Numbered from the stretch's first letter, positions 1 to 7,239 are shown. The stretch: DNA of 12,910 nucleotides from an uncultured Porphyromonadaceae bacterium (GCA_902461565.1 CABPYL010000052.1:1-12910); one strand, 5' to 3'. The notes: a model not told the origin generated them from the sequence alone. A program made the numbers and translations.

Positions 1-811
1 CATTAATAAATCGGGTATTACAATTCGTCTGAAAGCAGCTGATGTCCATTTCGGCGGACGGCTCGGTGAAGGGGAAGTAGCTGGGACGGAGACGAATCTG
101 AGTCTGTGGTCCGAACATTTCGCGGGCGAAGTAGAGAAGCGTCTGGCGCAGGTCGGCGTAGGTTACGTTTTTGTCTATGTACAGTGCCTCAACCTGGTGG
201 AAGAAGCAGTGTGCGCGTGCGGATATGGCCTCGTTGCGGTAAACGCGTCCGGGGCATATGATGCGGATGGGCGGTTTCTGGGTTGTCATCACGCGTGTCT
301 GCACGGAAGATGTGTGCGTGCGCAGCAGAATATCCGGGTTACGCTTGATAAAGAAAGTGTCCTGCATGTCGCGCGCGGGGTGGTCGGGCGGGAAGTTGAG
401 CGATTCGAACACGTGCCAGTCGTCCTCTACCTCGGGACCCTCGGCGATGGTGAAGCCGAGGCGGCGGAAGATGTCGATAATCTGCTCGCGCACGAGCGAG
501 AGGGGGTGGCGTGTGCCGAGGCGTACCGGTGCGCATGTGCGTGTGAGGTCGAGCATGTCGACGCTCTGGTTTCCGGCTTCGGCCTGTTCGCGCAGGGAAT
601 TTATACGCTCGGTGGCGAAGTTCTTAAGCTCGTTGAGAGCCTGCCCGAGTTCGCGTTTCTGCGCAGGGTCGACGTTGCGGAAATCGTTCATGAGTGAGGC
701 AACGGCGCCTTTTTTGCTTAAATATTTGATACGCAGAGCTTCAACCTCGGCAACGGTGGTCGCTTGGGCTGCTTCAAGCTCGGCGCGCAGGGCTTTGATC
801 TTATCTATCAT
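1..811 (-). CDS. pheS: Phenylalanyl-tRNA synthetase alpha subunit, 3' end missing
   Basis: Charges tRNA-Phe with phenylalanine in the cytoplasm as part of an alpha2beta2 class II synthetase. The 270 codons present begin MIDKIKALRAELEAAQ, a helical tRNA-binding arm covering about residues 1-85. The class II core follows, with motif 1 near HPLSLVREQIIDIFRRLGF and DMQDTFFI, then motif 2 as RNEAISARAHCFFHQVEAL at roughly residues 190-215, and FPFTEPSAEMDISC near the break. Bacteroidetes PheS is usually about 340 residues, so about 70, including motif 3, lie outside the window. The start at 811 fits the conserved N-terminus and sits about 15 nt after a predicted transcription start. No pheT is visible. 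The last 11 visible codons (FQTNCNTRFIN) do not look like the Gly/Cys-rich stretch I expect after SAEMDISC in relatives. Identity is very secure; the unusual end is noted as a finding. Confidence 0.97.
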   Translation of the reverse strand, partial: MIDKIKALRAELEAAQATTVAEVEALRIKYLSKKGAVASLMNDFRNVDPAQKRELGQALNELKNFATERINSLREQAEAGNQSVDMLDLTRTCAPVRLGTRHPLSLVREQIIDIFRRLGFTIAEGPEVEDDWHVFESLNFPPDHPARDMQDTFFIKRNPDILLRTHTSSVQTRVMTTQKPPIRIICPGRVYRNEAISARAHCFFHQVEALYIDKNVTYADLRQTLLYFAREMFGPQTQIRLRPSYFPFTEPSAEMDISCFQTNCNTRFIN

Positions 812-832
812 CGTTTATTTGTTTCGTTGATG

Positions 833-863
833 CAAAGTTACGCAAAATTCCGCAATACACAAT
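833..863 (-). promoter_or_regulatory. Predicted pheS promoter (Bacteroidetes type)
   Basis: On the minus strand a TAACTTTG element (833-840) matches the Bacteroidetes -7 consensus TAnnTTTG exactly. ATTG (860-863), 19 bp upstream, resembles the -33 TTTG. Transcription would begin near 826, leaving a leader of only about 15 nt before the pheS ATG. Confidence 0.6.
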
Positions 864-882
864 CACTGACAGGCAAATATAA

Positions 883-914
883 CGAAGAAGCGGATCGCCG
901 AGGCGACCCGCTTC
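883..914 (-). terminator. Hairpin ending the caspase/lipoprotein operon
   Basis: The arms GAAGCGGATCGCC (887-899) and GGCGACCCGCTTC (902-914) form a 13-bp stem with a single mismatch or wobble position and a very short spacer. It lies 22 bp after the stop of the lipoprotein gene. Read on the minus strand the stem is followed by CTTCGTTATATTTG, which is only moderately T-rich, so this is a weak intrinsic terminator. It also separates the operon from the pheS promoter. Confidence 0.65.
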
Positions 915-936
915 AGGTTATGCTGTAATGCGGCGT

Positions 937-1968
937 TTATTCTGTGGTGTTGCCGTCGGCGTCGAAGTAAGTAACGTTGAAGCCTGACACAGATCTACTA
1001 TCAAATGTTACAGTGTATACGGCGTAGCGGCTGTATCCGTTGAAATTTTCGTCGTAGTTGTAAGAATATATATAGCGGACAATTCCCGGTAGTGACTCTT
1101 CATAACGGGCACTACAATTTAGGGAGGCGTAGTCAAGGAAATTTTCGCGTGTTATATCTTTGTAATAGCTGCACGCGCTCATAAGCGAACCGTGCCGGAG
1201 GAGCCATCCGTAAGCACCCATATAGCGTAAAACATTTTCAAGGGCTGCGTCTTGTGTATCGGCGTTTACTGGTGCGGGTGTGATCATGAAATAATAATTA
1301 AACTCCGATGCAGTCCGAGGAAAATCGACGGAAACCTTATATGTAGTTTCACCGTAGTACGACTCGGTTTCCGAGAAGCTGATGGCTGTGGGGGCGATGG
1401 TTTTTGTGCTGCCGGTCTGGGTAAAGGGAATGCTTATGTTGCCTTTGGTGCCTTCGGTATCTATAGATATCTTTATCTCGCCTTTTCGGGCTTCGCTGCC
1501 GGGATTGGGCGCGAAGGCGAAAACAATCTCATTGCTGTAGGATGTGTTGTATTTTTCGCCGTTGACCCGTACTGTGTTGTCGTAGGAATGGCCGAACAGA
1601 TTCAGTCGTACCTTAGAAAGGTATCGGCCTTCCTGGTCGTATAAATTGTTTGCATATTCGGTGTTGAAAGTTACCCAGTCGGGGGTCTCGATATCGAAAG
1701 TTACAGTGGAGTTGTTTCCTGCGTTGGATTTTAGATCAATTGTGATGCTCTGGTATTCGTTGGCGCCTCCTAAGGTAATTGTATTCGCGGTGGCGTTCAC
1801 TTCGAATGAGTTATACGCTGTGGGCTCGTAGGAATACTCGCCGTATATATTGTAGCTCAGTTCAAAAGGTATTGGCTCGAGTTCGACTTCGTCGGGCGAG
1901 CAGGCGCCCAGCGAAAGGAGTGCGGCGGCGCCGATAAGCGAGTATGCTGTATATTTAAATATTTTCAT
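937..1968 (-). CDS. BACON-like lipoprotein, last gene of the caspase operon
   Basis: Predicted outer-membrane lipoprotein of 343 residues. A lipid-attachment signal ends in LLSLGAC with Cys23 as the modified residue. The next residues, SPDEVELEP, are acidic, which resembles the export signal that sends Bacteroidetes lipoproteins to the cell surface. Residues about 65-187 look like a BACON-type beta-sandwich: TPDWVTF near residue 98, then RKGEIKISI (161-169) and the closing FTQTGS (182-187). BACON domains are usually attached to glycan- or mucin-handling proteins. Residues 190-343 are rich in Tyr, Ser and Asn and match no family I recognise. The start codon lies inside the end of the upstream caspase gene (14-bp overlap), so translation is probably coupled and the two products probably act together. 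Lipoprotein status is near certain, the BACON call is moderate, and the function is unknown. Confidence 0.85.
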   Translation of the reverse strand: MKIFKYTAYSLIGAAALLSLGACSPDEVELEPIPFELSYNIYGEYSYEPTAYNSFEVNATANTITLGGANEYQSITIDLKSNAGNNSTVTFDIETPDWVTFNTEYANNLYDQEGRYLSKVRLNLFGHSYDNTVRVNGEKYNTSYSNEIVFAFAPNPGSEARKGEIKISIDTEGTKGNISIPFTQTGSTKTIAPTAISFSETESYYGETTYKVSVDFPRTASEFNYYFMITPAPVNADTQDAALENVLRYMGAYGWLLRHGSLMSACSYYKDITRENFLDYASLNCSARYEESLPGIVRYIYSYNYDENFNGYSRYAVYTVTFDSRSVSGFNVTYFDADGNTTE

Positions 1969-4273
1969 TTTCTGGTTCTGTTTGAGGTTGATTGATTGCC
2001 TGAGGTGCGGGTTCTTCTGGTGCGGGTGCTGCGGGTTCCTCGACGGCAGGAGTTTCGGGAGTTTCTGTTGCTTCTGGGGCGGGTGCTGCGGGTTCCTCGG
2101 CTGCGGGAGTTTCTGTTGCTTCAGGAGCGGGAGTTTCGGGTTTCTCGACTACGGGAGCTTCGGTTGCTTCAGGAGCGGGAGTTTCGGGTTTCTCGACTGC
2201 GGGAGCTTCGGTTGCTTCGGGAGCAGGGACTGCGGGTTCCTCGGCAGCGGGGGGGGCGGGGTGTCCGTCAGCGGGAACTTCGGGTATCTCTGAGGAGGGG
2301 GCAGGTACGGGATAACCGTCAGTTATTTCCTTACTGTTCTTCCCGGTGTCTTTTCTGACGGGCGCTGATGCCAGTGTCGAAGAAACGAGGGTACGGTCCT
2401 TCCAGGTGTCGAGTAAAGATACACCCACATTCACGGTAGGTGTCTGAGCCTTGCGGTTCACAACGAGCGACTGCTTTGCAACCTGTTCGGAGACGTAGTC
2501 GGACAGTTCGCCGAGCGTTGCGCGACCCTGAGTCTGTTGGAGTTTCTCAAGCAGATAGTATGTGAACAGGCCGTGTCCGTTCTCCTTGTAGGGGAATGCG
2601 GCCTGGTCGCCGTTTGTGGCGGAGAAAATCACCATGTTTCCTACGGGCTTGGTACGTCCTGGCTTGATCATTACACCACGTGCCTGAGCGAGCATATCGT
2701 CTCCGCGGGTGGCGCCGCTGAAGCAGGCATCAAGAAAGATGGTTACCGAACGAGATTCAAGGCTGCCCAGCTCGTCGTAGAGACGTTTCACGGGGTAGCA
2801 TACTTCTTTTGCAGTTCCGTCGGCGTCGACTGGCAGCAGGTAGGCCTCGCGGCTTGCCTCGTCGGGGATACCGTGGCCGGCATAGTAGAAGATGATGTCG
2901 ATATCACCGTCGTAAGCGTTGGAAAGATTGGATATGTCGCGCATGGCGGCAAGAAGAGCGCCGAAAGTGGCGTCTGTGTAGCTGCGGATGTTTTTCTTGG
3001 GAATTCCGAGGGTTTTGTTGCAGTATTTCGCGAATGTTTCGGCATCGCGTATGGCGAAAGGAACCTTGGCGATTCCGCGCTGGTAGTTCTCGTTGCCGAT
3101 GATTACGGCGAATGTACGGCTGTTCTCGACATCGCATGCTGGAATGTTCTTGTCCACGGGCGATATAATCGTTTCCTTTGCCGGAGCTGCCGGAGCTCCA
3201 GGATTGGCAGTGGCTGCCGGCTTTACGGCCATAAGGGGAGTGTCGGCGCCATCAGTGAGAACCGAACGGGCAAGTTGCTCAAGCGTCGGTTCTTCGGCCG
3301 CGGGAACATCGTACAGAATTCCGTCAAGGGATACTTTGCAGGTAACTACGGCAAGTTCGTTGTTGGATATGCCGTAGGTAGGCTCAAGCGTGGCGGAGAC
3401 GAAATTGCGTTTGAAGTATTCCACTTTGTCCTCTGGCACGTTGATGTAGAATTTGCCGGTGAGAGGTGTCTGCACTTCGAAGATATTGTAGTCTGAGTCA
3501 TAGTCGCCGAGTGAACCCTGTAGCGTGAACGGCGCATAGAGACTGATGTACTCGTCGCGGAGTTCGCCCATCAGTTCGATGGTTTTCTCGACTGTGGTTT
3601 TCTCGTTCACGCGTGCAGCGTACTGCTCGGCGTTCTCGTACTGCTTGCGGCGCTGCCATTCCTGAATCGGCCTGCGCACTTTTTCCTTTGCGAATTCGCT
3701 GAAGGTGGGGATGCTGCTGTTCACATTGGCCATCGACATCTTGGACTGCATGCTTTTTGTAAGTTTGGGGATCTCGCTGTAGAAAGGCACGTTCTTGCAT
3801 TTTATGAAAGCCTTGTTGAGGAGATACGGGGGCGTGGGAATCGTGTTTCCGCGAACATCGGTGAGTACTTTGCATCCCATGAAAGGTCCGTAGCCGCCGT
3901 TGTCGTAGATGGCGAGGGCAAGATCGACCTCGGCCTCGTCGGGCATGGTGACGGATACAAGCGATTTGCAGTCGCGGAAAGCATTCTGTTTGATCTTTTT
4001 TATGGAGTTGGGCAGGGAAAGTCGGACCAGGTGTTTGCATCCGCGGAAGCCGTCTTCCTGCACCTCGATAACATCGTGTGCGGCGCCGTCGATTATTACA
4101 AGCGGCTGCACAGTTAATTCCGTGAAGTTTTTGTCGCCGGGTTTGGCTGCGCGGCAGCTTGCCTCGGAAAGACTGATGGCCTCGTACTTAACGCCGTCGA
4201 GAACGTACGTTTCGGCCATTGAGACCATGTAGGCCAGCGTAGCGGCGGTAAGGGTTATGAATATTCTTTTCAT
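1955..4273 (-). CDS. Secreted caspase-like (peptidase C14) protein with N-terminal LRR and Pro/Glu/Ala repeat tail
   Basis: A 772-residue predicted cysteine protease exported by an N-terminal signal peptide (MKRIFITLTAATLAYMVSMA). Residues about 60-150 contain BspA-type leucine-rich repeats (DGFRGCKHLVRLSLPNSI, NAFRDCKSLVSVTMP). Residues about 195-330 are an unassigned charged segment. An Ala/Pro linker leads to a caspase-fold domain at about 386-625: FAVIIGNENY marks the first strand, IIFYYAGHG carries His467, and TIFLDACFSG carries Cys517, so the dyad is intact. Asp515, two before the cysteine, and FSATNGDQAAF (residues 550-560) are as in metacaspase or orthocaspase relatives. Residues 683-757 are 16-residue Pro/Ala/Glu/Thr repeats. 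No type IX secretion C-terminal domain is seen, so the protein may stay periplasmic. It starts 16 nt after the barrel gene and overlaps the lipoprotein gene. The fold assignment is strong; substrates are unknown. Confidence 0.92.
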   Translation of the reverse strand: MKRIFITLTAATLAYMVSMAETYVLDGVKYEAISLSEASCRAAKPGDKNFTELTVQPLVIIDGAAHDVIEVQEDGFRGCKHLVRLSLPNSIKKIKQNAFRDCKSLVSVTMPDEAEVDLALAIYDNGGYGPFMGCKVLTDVRGNTIPTPPYLLNKAFIKCKNVPFYSEIPKLTKSMQSKMSMANVNSSIPTFSEFAKEKVRRPIQEWQRRKQYENAEQYAARVNEKTTVEKTIELMGELRDEYISLYAPFTLQGSLGDYDSDYNIFEVQTPLTGKFYINVPEDKVEYFKRNFVSATLEPTYGISNNELAVVTCKVSLDGILYDVPAAEEPTLEQLARSVLTDGADTPLMAVKPAATANPGAPAAPAKETIISPVDKNIPACDVENSRTFAVIIGNENYQRGIAKVPFAIRDAETFAKYCNKTLGIPKKNIRSYTDATFGALLAAMRDISNLSNAYDGDIDIIFYYAGHGIPDEASREAYLLPVDADGTAKEVCYPVKRLYDELGSLESRSVTIFLDACFSGATRGDDMLAQARGVMIKPGRTKPVGNMVIFSATNGDQAAFPYKENGHGLFTYYLLEKLQQTQGRATLGELSDYVSEQVAKQSLVVNRKAQTPTVNVGVSLLDTWKDRTLVSSTLASAPVRKDTGKNSKEITDGYPVPAPSSEIPEVPADGHPAPPAAEEPAVPAPEATEAPAVEKPETPAPEATEAPVVEKPETPAPEATETPAAEEPAAPAPEATETPETPAVEEPAAPAPEEPAPQAINQPQTEPENENI
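2003..2227 (-). repeat. 48-bp tandem repeats encoding the Pro/Glu/Ala tail of the caspase-like protein
   Basis: Four degenerate copies of a 16-codon unit (consensus PAPEATEaPaVEkPEt), one of them lengthened by three codons, plus a partial fifth, lie in frame. Two adjacent copies, 2115-2162 and 2163-2210, are identical except for one base (2151 against 2199), which changes Val to Ala. Such near-identity points to recent duplication or copy-number change. All units are multiples of three bases, so gain or loss would keep the reading frame. Confidence 0.9.
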
Positions 4274-4289
4274 TGTGTGCGGTTTTGAA

Positions 4290-4961
4290 TTAGAAATCGA
4301 ATCCCAGATGGAAACCTACGCCGAGGGCTTTGAACTTGGTGTGTACGTCATAAAGCTGGCCGTTTTCGCCGGTCGGGTCGGGGCTGGACCACAGTTCCAT
4401 CTGGCGTGTGCGCAGGATGATACCGTAGCTCACGCCGTGGTTTTTGCCGTGGTATCTTCTGCCGCCGATTATCACCTGACCGAAAGTGCCTTTCTGGAAA
4501 GCGATGGATGTGCCGCCGCGGGCTTCGATGAAGAAGTTGTTCTTGGATGTGCCGAAAAAGTCGAAACGCAGGCACAGAAACACGGGTATCGAAATATAGT
4601 CGGCAATATTTTTTTCGTAGCGGTATCTGAAGTTGTAGCCGTCGCCGTTCTGTTTCTCGCTTGTCATATAACAGTCGGAAGTGGGTATGCCCACAATACC
4701 TTGGGCACCGAGACCGATAAAGAATTTGCGCCACTGCACGCCGTGGATGGTAGCGAGCGACGGAGCGAAAGTGAGAATCTGTTCTTCGTCGTAGTTGGTG
4801 TCTGACGGGAGGTTATTGAACTGAGGTACTTTCCAGAATTCCACAACCGGCTCAATGTCGATAAAGCCTCGGTAGGACTGTGCGGAGGTTTTGAACGGCA
4901 CTCCGACAAGCACCGCCGCTGCAACAAAAATTTGCAGAAGTAGCAGATGATACTTTTTCAT
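4290..4961 (-). CDS. Small outer-membrane beta-barrel protein, first gene of the caspase operon
   Basis: A 223-residue protein beginning MKKYHLLLLQIF with a signal peptide that ends at KTSAQ. The mature part alternates short aromatic and hydrophobic strands with polar turns (FFIGLGAQGIVGIP, YISIPVFLCLRFDFFG, NFFIEARGGTSIAF) and ends GVGFHLGFDF, with the terminal Phe typical of outer-membrane barrels. It fits the broad porin-family or PorT-like group of 8- to 10-stranded barrels, but I cannot name a narrower family. An in-frame ATG 69 bp upstream (5030) is rejected, since it would place 23 polar residues before a clear signal peptide. It probably anchors or guides the caspase-like protein or lipoprotein encoded downstream; this is inference from operon context only. 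Confidence 0.85.
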   Translation of the reverse strand: MKKYHLLLLQIFVAAAVLVGVPFKTSAQSYRGFIDIEPVVEFWKVPQFNNLPSDTNYDEEQILTFAPSLATIHGVQWRKFFIGLGAQGIVGIPTSDCYMTSEKQNGDGYNFRYRYEKNIADYISIPVFLCLRFDFFGTSKNNFFIEARGGTSIAFQKGTFGQVIIGGRRYHGKNHGVSYGIILRTRQMELWSSPDPTGENGQLYDVHTKFKALGVGFHLGFDF

Positions 4962-5027
4962 AGTGTATTGGTTAATATATATTTTTCGGTTAAAAGACTC
5001 GGGTTTCCGCGGCAAGAGCGCTGGGTA

Positions 5028-5059
5028 CATAGCTGTTTTCAGCAGGCATTTAGCCTATG
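5028..5059 (-). promoter_or_regulatory. Compact fold at the 5' end of the caspase-operon transcript
   Basis: On the minus strand CATA (5056-5059) pairs with TATG (5028-5031). This stem encloses two small hairpins, AGGC/GCCT around TAAAT (5044-5056, sharing a base with the outer stem) and GCTG/CAGC around AAAA (5032-5043). The fold starts almost exactly at the transcription start predicted from the promoter. It may protect the 5' end or have a regulatory role; the helices are short, so support is modest. Confidence 0.35.
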
Positions 5060-5065
5060 AATATG

Positions 5066-5097
5066 CAAATTTATGATTTGTAAGCCAAAACTGCAAA
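5066..5097 (-). promoter_or_regulatory. Predicted promoter of the barrel/caspase/lipoprotein operon
   Basis: On the minus strand TAAATTTG (5066-5073) matches TAnnTTTG exactly, and TTTG (5094-5097) lies 20 bp upstream, the ideal Bacteroidetes -33/-7 arrangement. Transcription would start near 5059, giving a leader of about 98 nt. No other such pair is seen between this point and 937, which supports a single three-gene transcript. Confidence 0.75.
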
Positions 5098-5139
5098 TTA
5101 TTTGTAACAATTAACGAGAAATCGTATTGGATATAGCAT

Positions 5140-5170
5140 AAAAAAAGCCTTCCCGCCCGGGAAGGCTTTT
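5140..5170 (-). terminator. Intrinsic terminator of rpsA
   Basis: A perfect 13-bp inverted repeat, AAAAGCCTTCCCG (5143-5155) and CGGGAAGGCTTTT (5158-5170), is followed on the minus strand by a run of T. It lies 19 bp after the rpsA stop codon and upstream of the next promoter, so it separates rpsA from the caspase operon. The complementary A/T ends could also let it work weakly on the plus strand. Confidence 0.92.
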
Positions 5171-5189
5171 GAAATTATGGAAAAGAAAC

Positions 5190-6971
5190 TTATTTCGAAA
5201 GTTTTTCCTTGAGAGCTGCGAGAGCGTCGATGTCACCGAGGGTTGTGCGCTCCAGTGGAGTTGTTGCTGTTGCGGGAGTTTCTTCTTTCTTGGCAGCAGC
5301 CTGACGTTTCTGCTTGCGTTCTGCCTGCTTTTCGGCACGTGCCTCGTCTTCGAAGATGCGGCTGTGCGAAAGGATGATGCGGCGGTTGTCCTTGTTGAAT
5401 TCGATAACCTTGAAGTTGAGCTTTTCGTCAACTTTAGCCTGGGTCCCGTCTTCTTTTACAAGGTGCTTGGGAGTTGCGAAGCCTTCAACACCGTAGGGCA
5501 GAGCTACAACAGCGCCCTTTTCGAGAAGTTCTACGATAGTGCCTTCGTGAATGGAGCCGACGGTGAATACGGTTTCGAATACATCCCAGGGATTTTCCTC
5601 GAGCTGCTTGTGTCCGAGGCTGAGACGACGGTTGTCCTTGTCGATCTGGAGAACTTCCACTTCGATGTCGGCGCCAACTTGTGTGAATTCGCTGGGGTGT
5701 TTGATTTTCTTTGTCCAGGAAAGGTCGGAGATGTGGATAAGACCGTCAACGCCTTCTTCAATTTCGACGAATACGCCGAAGTTTGTGAAGTTGCGCACTT
5801 TAGCGGTGTGGCGGCTGCCGATGGGGTATTTAACTTCGATATCTTCCCAGGGATCTTTCTTGAGCTGCTTGATGCCGAGGCTCATCTTGCGCTCGGCGCG
5901 GTCGAGGGTAAGAATAACGGCTTCTACTTCGTCGCCTATCTTGAGGAATTCCTGAGCGCTGCGCAGATGCTGGCTCCAGGACATTTCGCTTACGTGGATA
6001 AGACCTTCTACGCCGGGAGCGACTTCGAGGAATGCACCATAGTCGGCCATGACAACAACTTTGCCTTTAACCTTGTCGCCAACCTTGAGCTCGGGGTTGA
6101 GAGCGTCCCAGGGATGGGGCAGAAGCTGCTTGAGACCGAGTGCGATGCGCTTCTTCTCGTTGTCGAAGTCGAGGATAACGACGTTGAGTTTCTGGTCGAG
6201 CTGAACAACTTCGCTCGGGTGGTTCACGCGGCCCCAGGAGAGGTCGGTGATATGGATAAGGCCGTCTACGCCGCCCAGGTCGATGAATACGCCGTAGTCG
6301 GTGATATTCTTGACAGTGCCTTCGAGTACTTGGCCTTTTTCGAGCTTGGAAATGATTTCGCGTTTCTGCTGTTCGAGTTCGGCCTGGATAAGGGCTTTGT
6401 GGGAAACTACAACGTTGCGGAATTCTTCGTTGATTTTAACGACACGGAATTCCATAGTCTTGCCTACGAAGATATCGTAGTCGCGGATGGGCTTGACATC
6501 GATCTGAGAGCCGGGCAGGAATGCCTCGATGCCGAATACATCGACAATCATACCGCCTTTTGTACGGCATTTGATGAAGCCCTTGATGATTTCATTGTTA
6601 GCGAGGGCCGCGTTGATGCGCTCCCAGGAGCGGGAAGCACGTGCTTTCTTGTGTGAAAGAATCAGCTGGCCCTTACGGTCTTCCTGGTTTTCGATGAACA
6701 CTTCCACTTTGTCGCCTACTTTGAGGTCGGGGTTGTAGCGGAATTCGCTCATAGGAATGATACCGTCGGATTTGTAGTCGATGTTAACCACTGCCTCACG
6801 TTTGTTGAGGGCGATGATGGTACCTTCGATTACTTCTTTGTCTTTTACCGAGTTGAGAGATTCTTCGTAGGCGTGAGTGAGTTCTTCACGAGAACGTGCG
6901 CCTGTGGCTTTGCCATTTTCGTAGGCATCCCAGTCGAAATCTGCAACCGGTGAATTGGTTGTTTCAGCCAT
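5190..6971 (-). CDS. rpsA: 30S ribosomal protein S1
   Basis: Ribosomal protein S1 binds mRNA on the 30S subunit and helps initiation, which matters in a lineage that mostly lacks Shine-Dalgarno sites. The 593-residue product carries six S1 (OB-fold) domains at about residues 45-108, 126-192, 213-281, 298-368, 383-455 and 471-537. The central ones share the signature GVFIDLGGVDGLIHITDLSW and variants such as GVEGLIHVSEMSW and GVDGLIHISDLSW; the first and last are more divergent, as is usual. A basic Gln/Lys/Arg-rich stretch (about 545-562) precedes the short C-terminal helix DALAALKEKLSK. The start at 6971 gives MAETTNSPVADFDW, about 59 nt after the predicted transcription start. It is a single-gene unit with its own promoter and terminator. 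Identity is secure. Confidence 0.98.
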   Translation of the reverse strand: MAETTNSPVADFDWDAYENGKATGARSREELTHAYEESLNSVKDKEVIEGTIIALNKREAVVNIDYKSDGIIPMSEFRYNPDLKVGDKVEVFIENQEDRKGQLILSHKKARASRSWERINAALANNEIIKGFIKCRTKGGMIVDVFGIEAFLPGSQIDVKPIRDYDIFVGKTMEFRVVKINEEFRNVVVSHKALIQAELEQQKREIISKLEKGQVLEGTVKNITDYGVFIDLGGVDGLIHITDLSWGRVNHPSEVVQLDQKLNVVILDFDNEKKRIALGLKQLLPHPWDALNPELKVGDKVKGKVVVMADYGAFLEVAPGVEGLIHVSEMSWSQHLRSAQEFLKIGDEVEAVILTLDRAERKMSLGIKQLKKDPWEDIEVKYPIGSRHTAKVRNFTNFGVFVEIEEGVDGLIHISDLSWTKKIKHPSEFTQVGADIEVEVLQIDKDNRRLSLGHKQLEENPWDVFETVFTVGSIHEGTIVELLEKGAVVALPYGVEGFATPKHLVKEDGTQAKVDEKLNFKVIEFNKDNRRIILSHSRIFEDEARAEKQAERKQKRQAAAKKEETPATATTPLERTTLGDIDALAALKEKLSK

Positions 6972-7036
6972 TTTTAAATTGGGTGGTTAATAATGTTGAT
7001 TAATAATGCCTCGGACAGGATTCTGCTTTGGCGCGG

Positions 7037-7067
7037 CAAAGATAGTAATTATTTTTTAATTATCAAG
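7037..7067 (-). promoter_or_regulatory. Predicted rpsA promoter
   Basis: On the minus strand TATCTTTG (7037-7044) matches TAnnTTTG. CTTG (7064-7067), 19 bp upstream, is one base off the -33 TTTG, and the spacer is A/T-rich. Transcription would start near 7030. Confidence 0.65.
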
Positions 7068-7154
7068 CACTTGAAGATGGATTTTTTAAGGGAAAATGGG
7101 GGTGAGGATGGAGAGGTTGTCTCTGGCAGAGGGTGGAAAGCAGAGCAGATTTTT

Positions 7155-7188
7155 TTTGATCTTTTGCTTGCGGAGACGATAAATTTTG
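7155..7188 (+). promoter_or_regulatory. Possible promoter of the flavin reductase-rubredoxin gene
   Basis: TTTG (7155-7158) is followed 21 bp later by TAAATTTTG (7180-7188), which is the -7 consensus with one extra base. Transcription would start near 7195, 45 nt before the ATG. The match is imperfect. The rest of the 268-bp gap between rpsA and this gene holds the divergent rpsA promoter and a purine-rich stretch (7088-7146) in which I see no gene. Confidence 0.4.
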
Positions 7189-7239
7189 CGACCTTTGCTG
7201 TGTGCTTCGCACATTCTATTAAAATAATCAACAGATATT

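Noticed and set aside
874..881. A second TAnnTTTG match (TATATTTG, minus strand) upstream of pheS
   Set aside because: It has no TTTG-like element 19-21 bp upstream, and it overlaps the tail of the operon-ending hairpin.
1982..2358. Gly/Cys/Phe-rich and Arg/Leu-rich repetitive open frames on the plus strand
   Set aside because: They are reverse readings of the Pro/Glu/Ala repeat tail and have no independent support.
2537..3496. 319-residue open frame on the plus strand, opposite the caspase-like gene
   Set aside because: It mirrors the codon pattern of a gene with clear domains on the other strand; no signal or motif was seen.
4962..5030. Longer start for the small barrel protein
   Set aside because: It would add 23 residues ahead of a clear signal peptide and overlap the predicted 5' leader fold.
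5169..6656. Long 495-residue open frame on the plus strand, opposite rpsA
   Set aside because: It lies almost wholly inside the certain rpsA gene, is rich in Phe, Val, Glu and Asp as a mirror of S1 codon use, and has no family motif.
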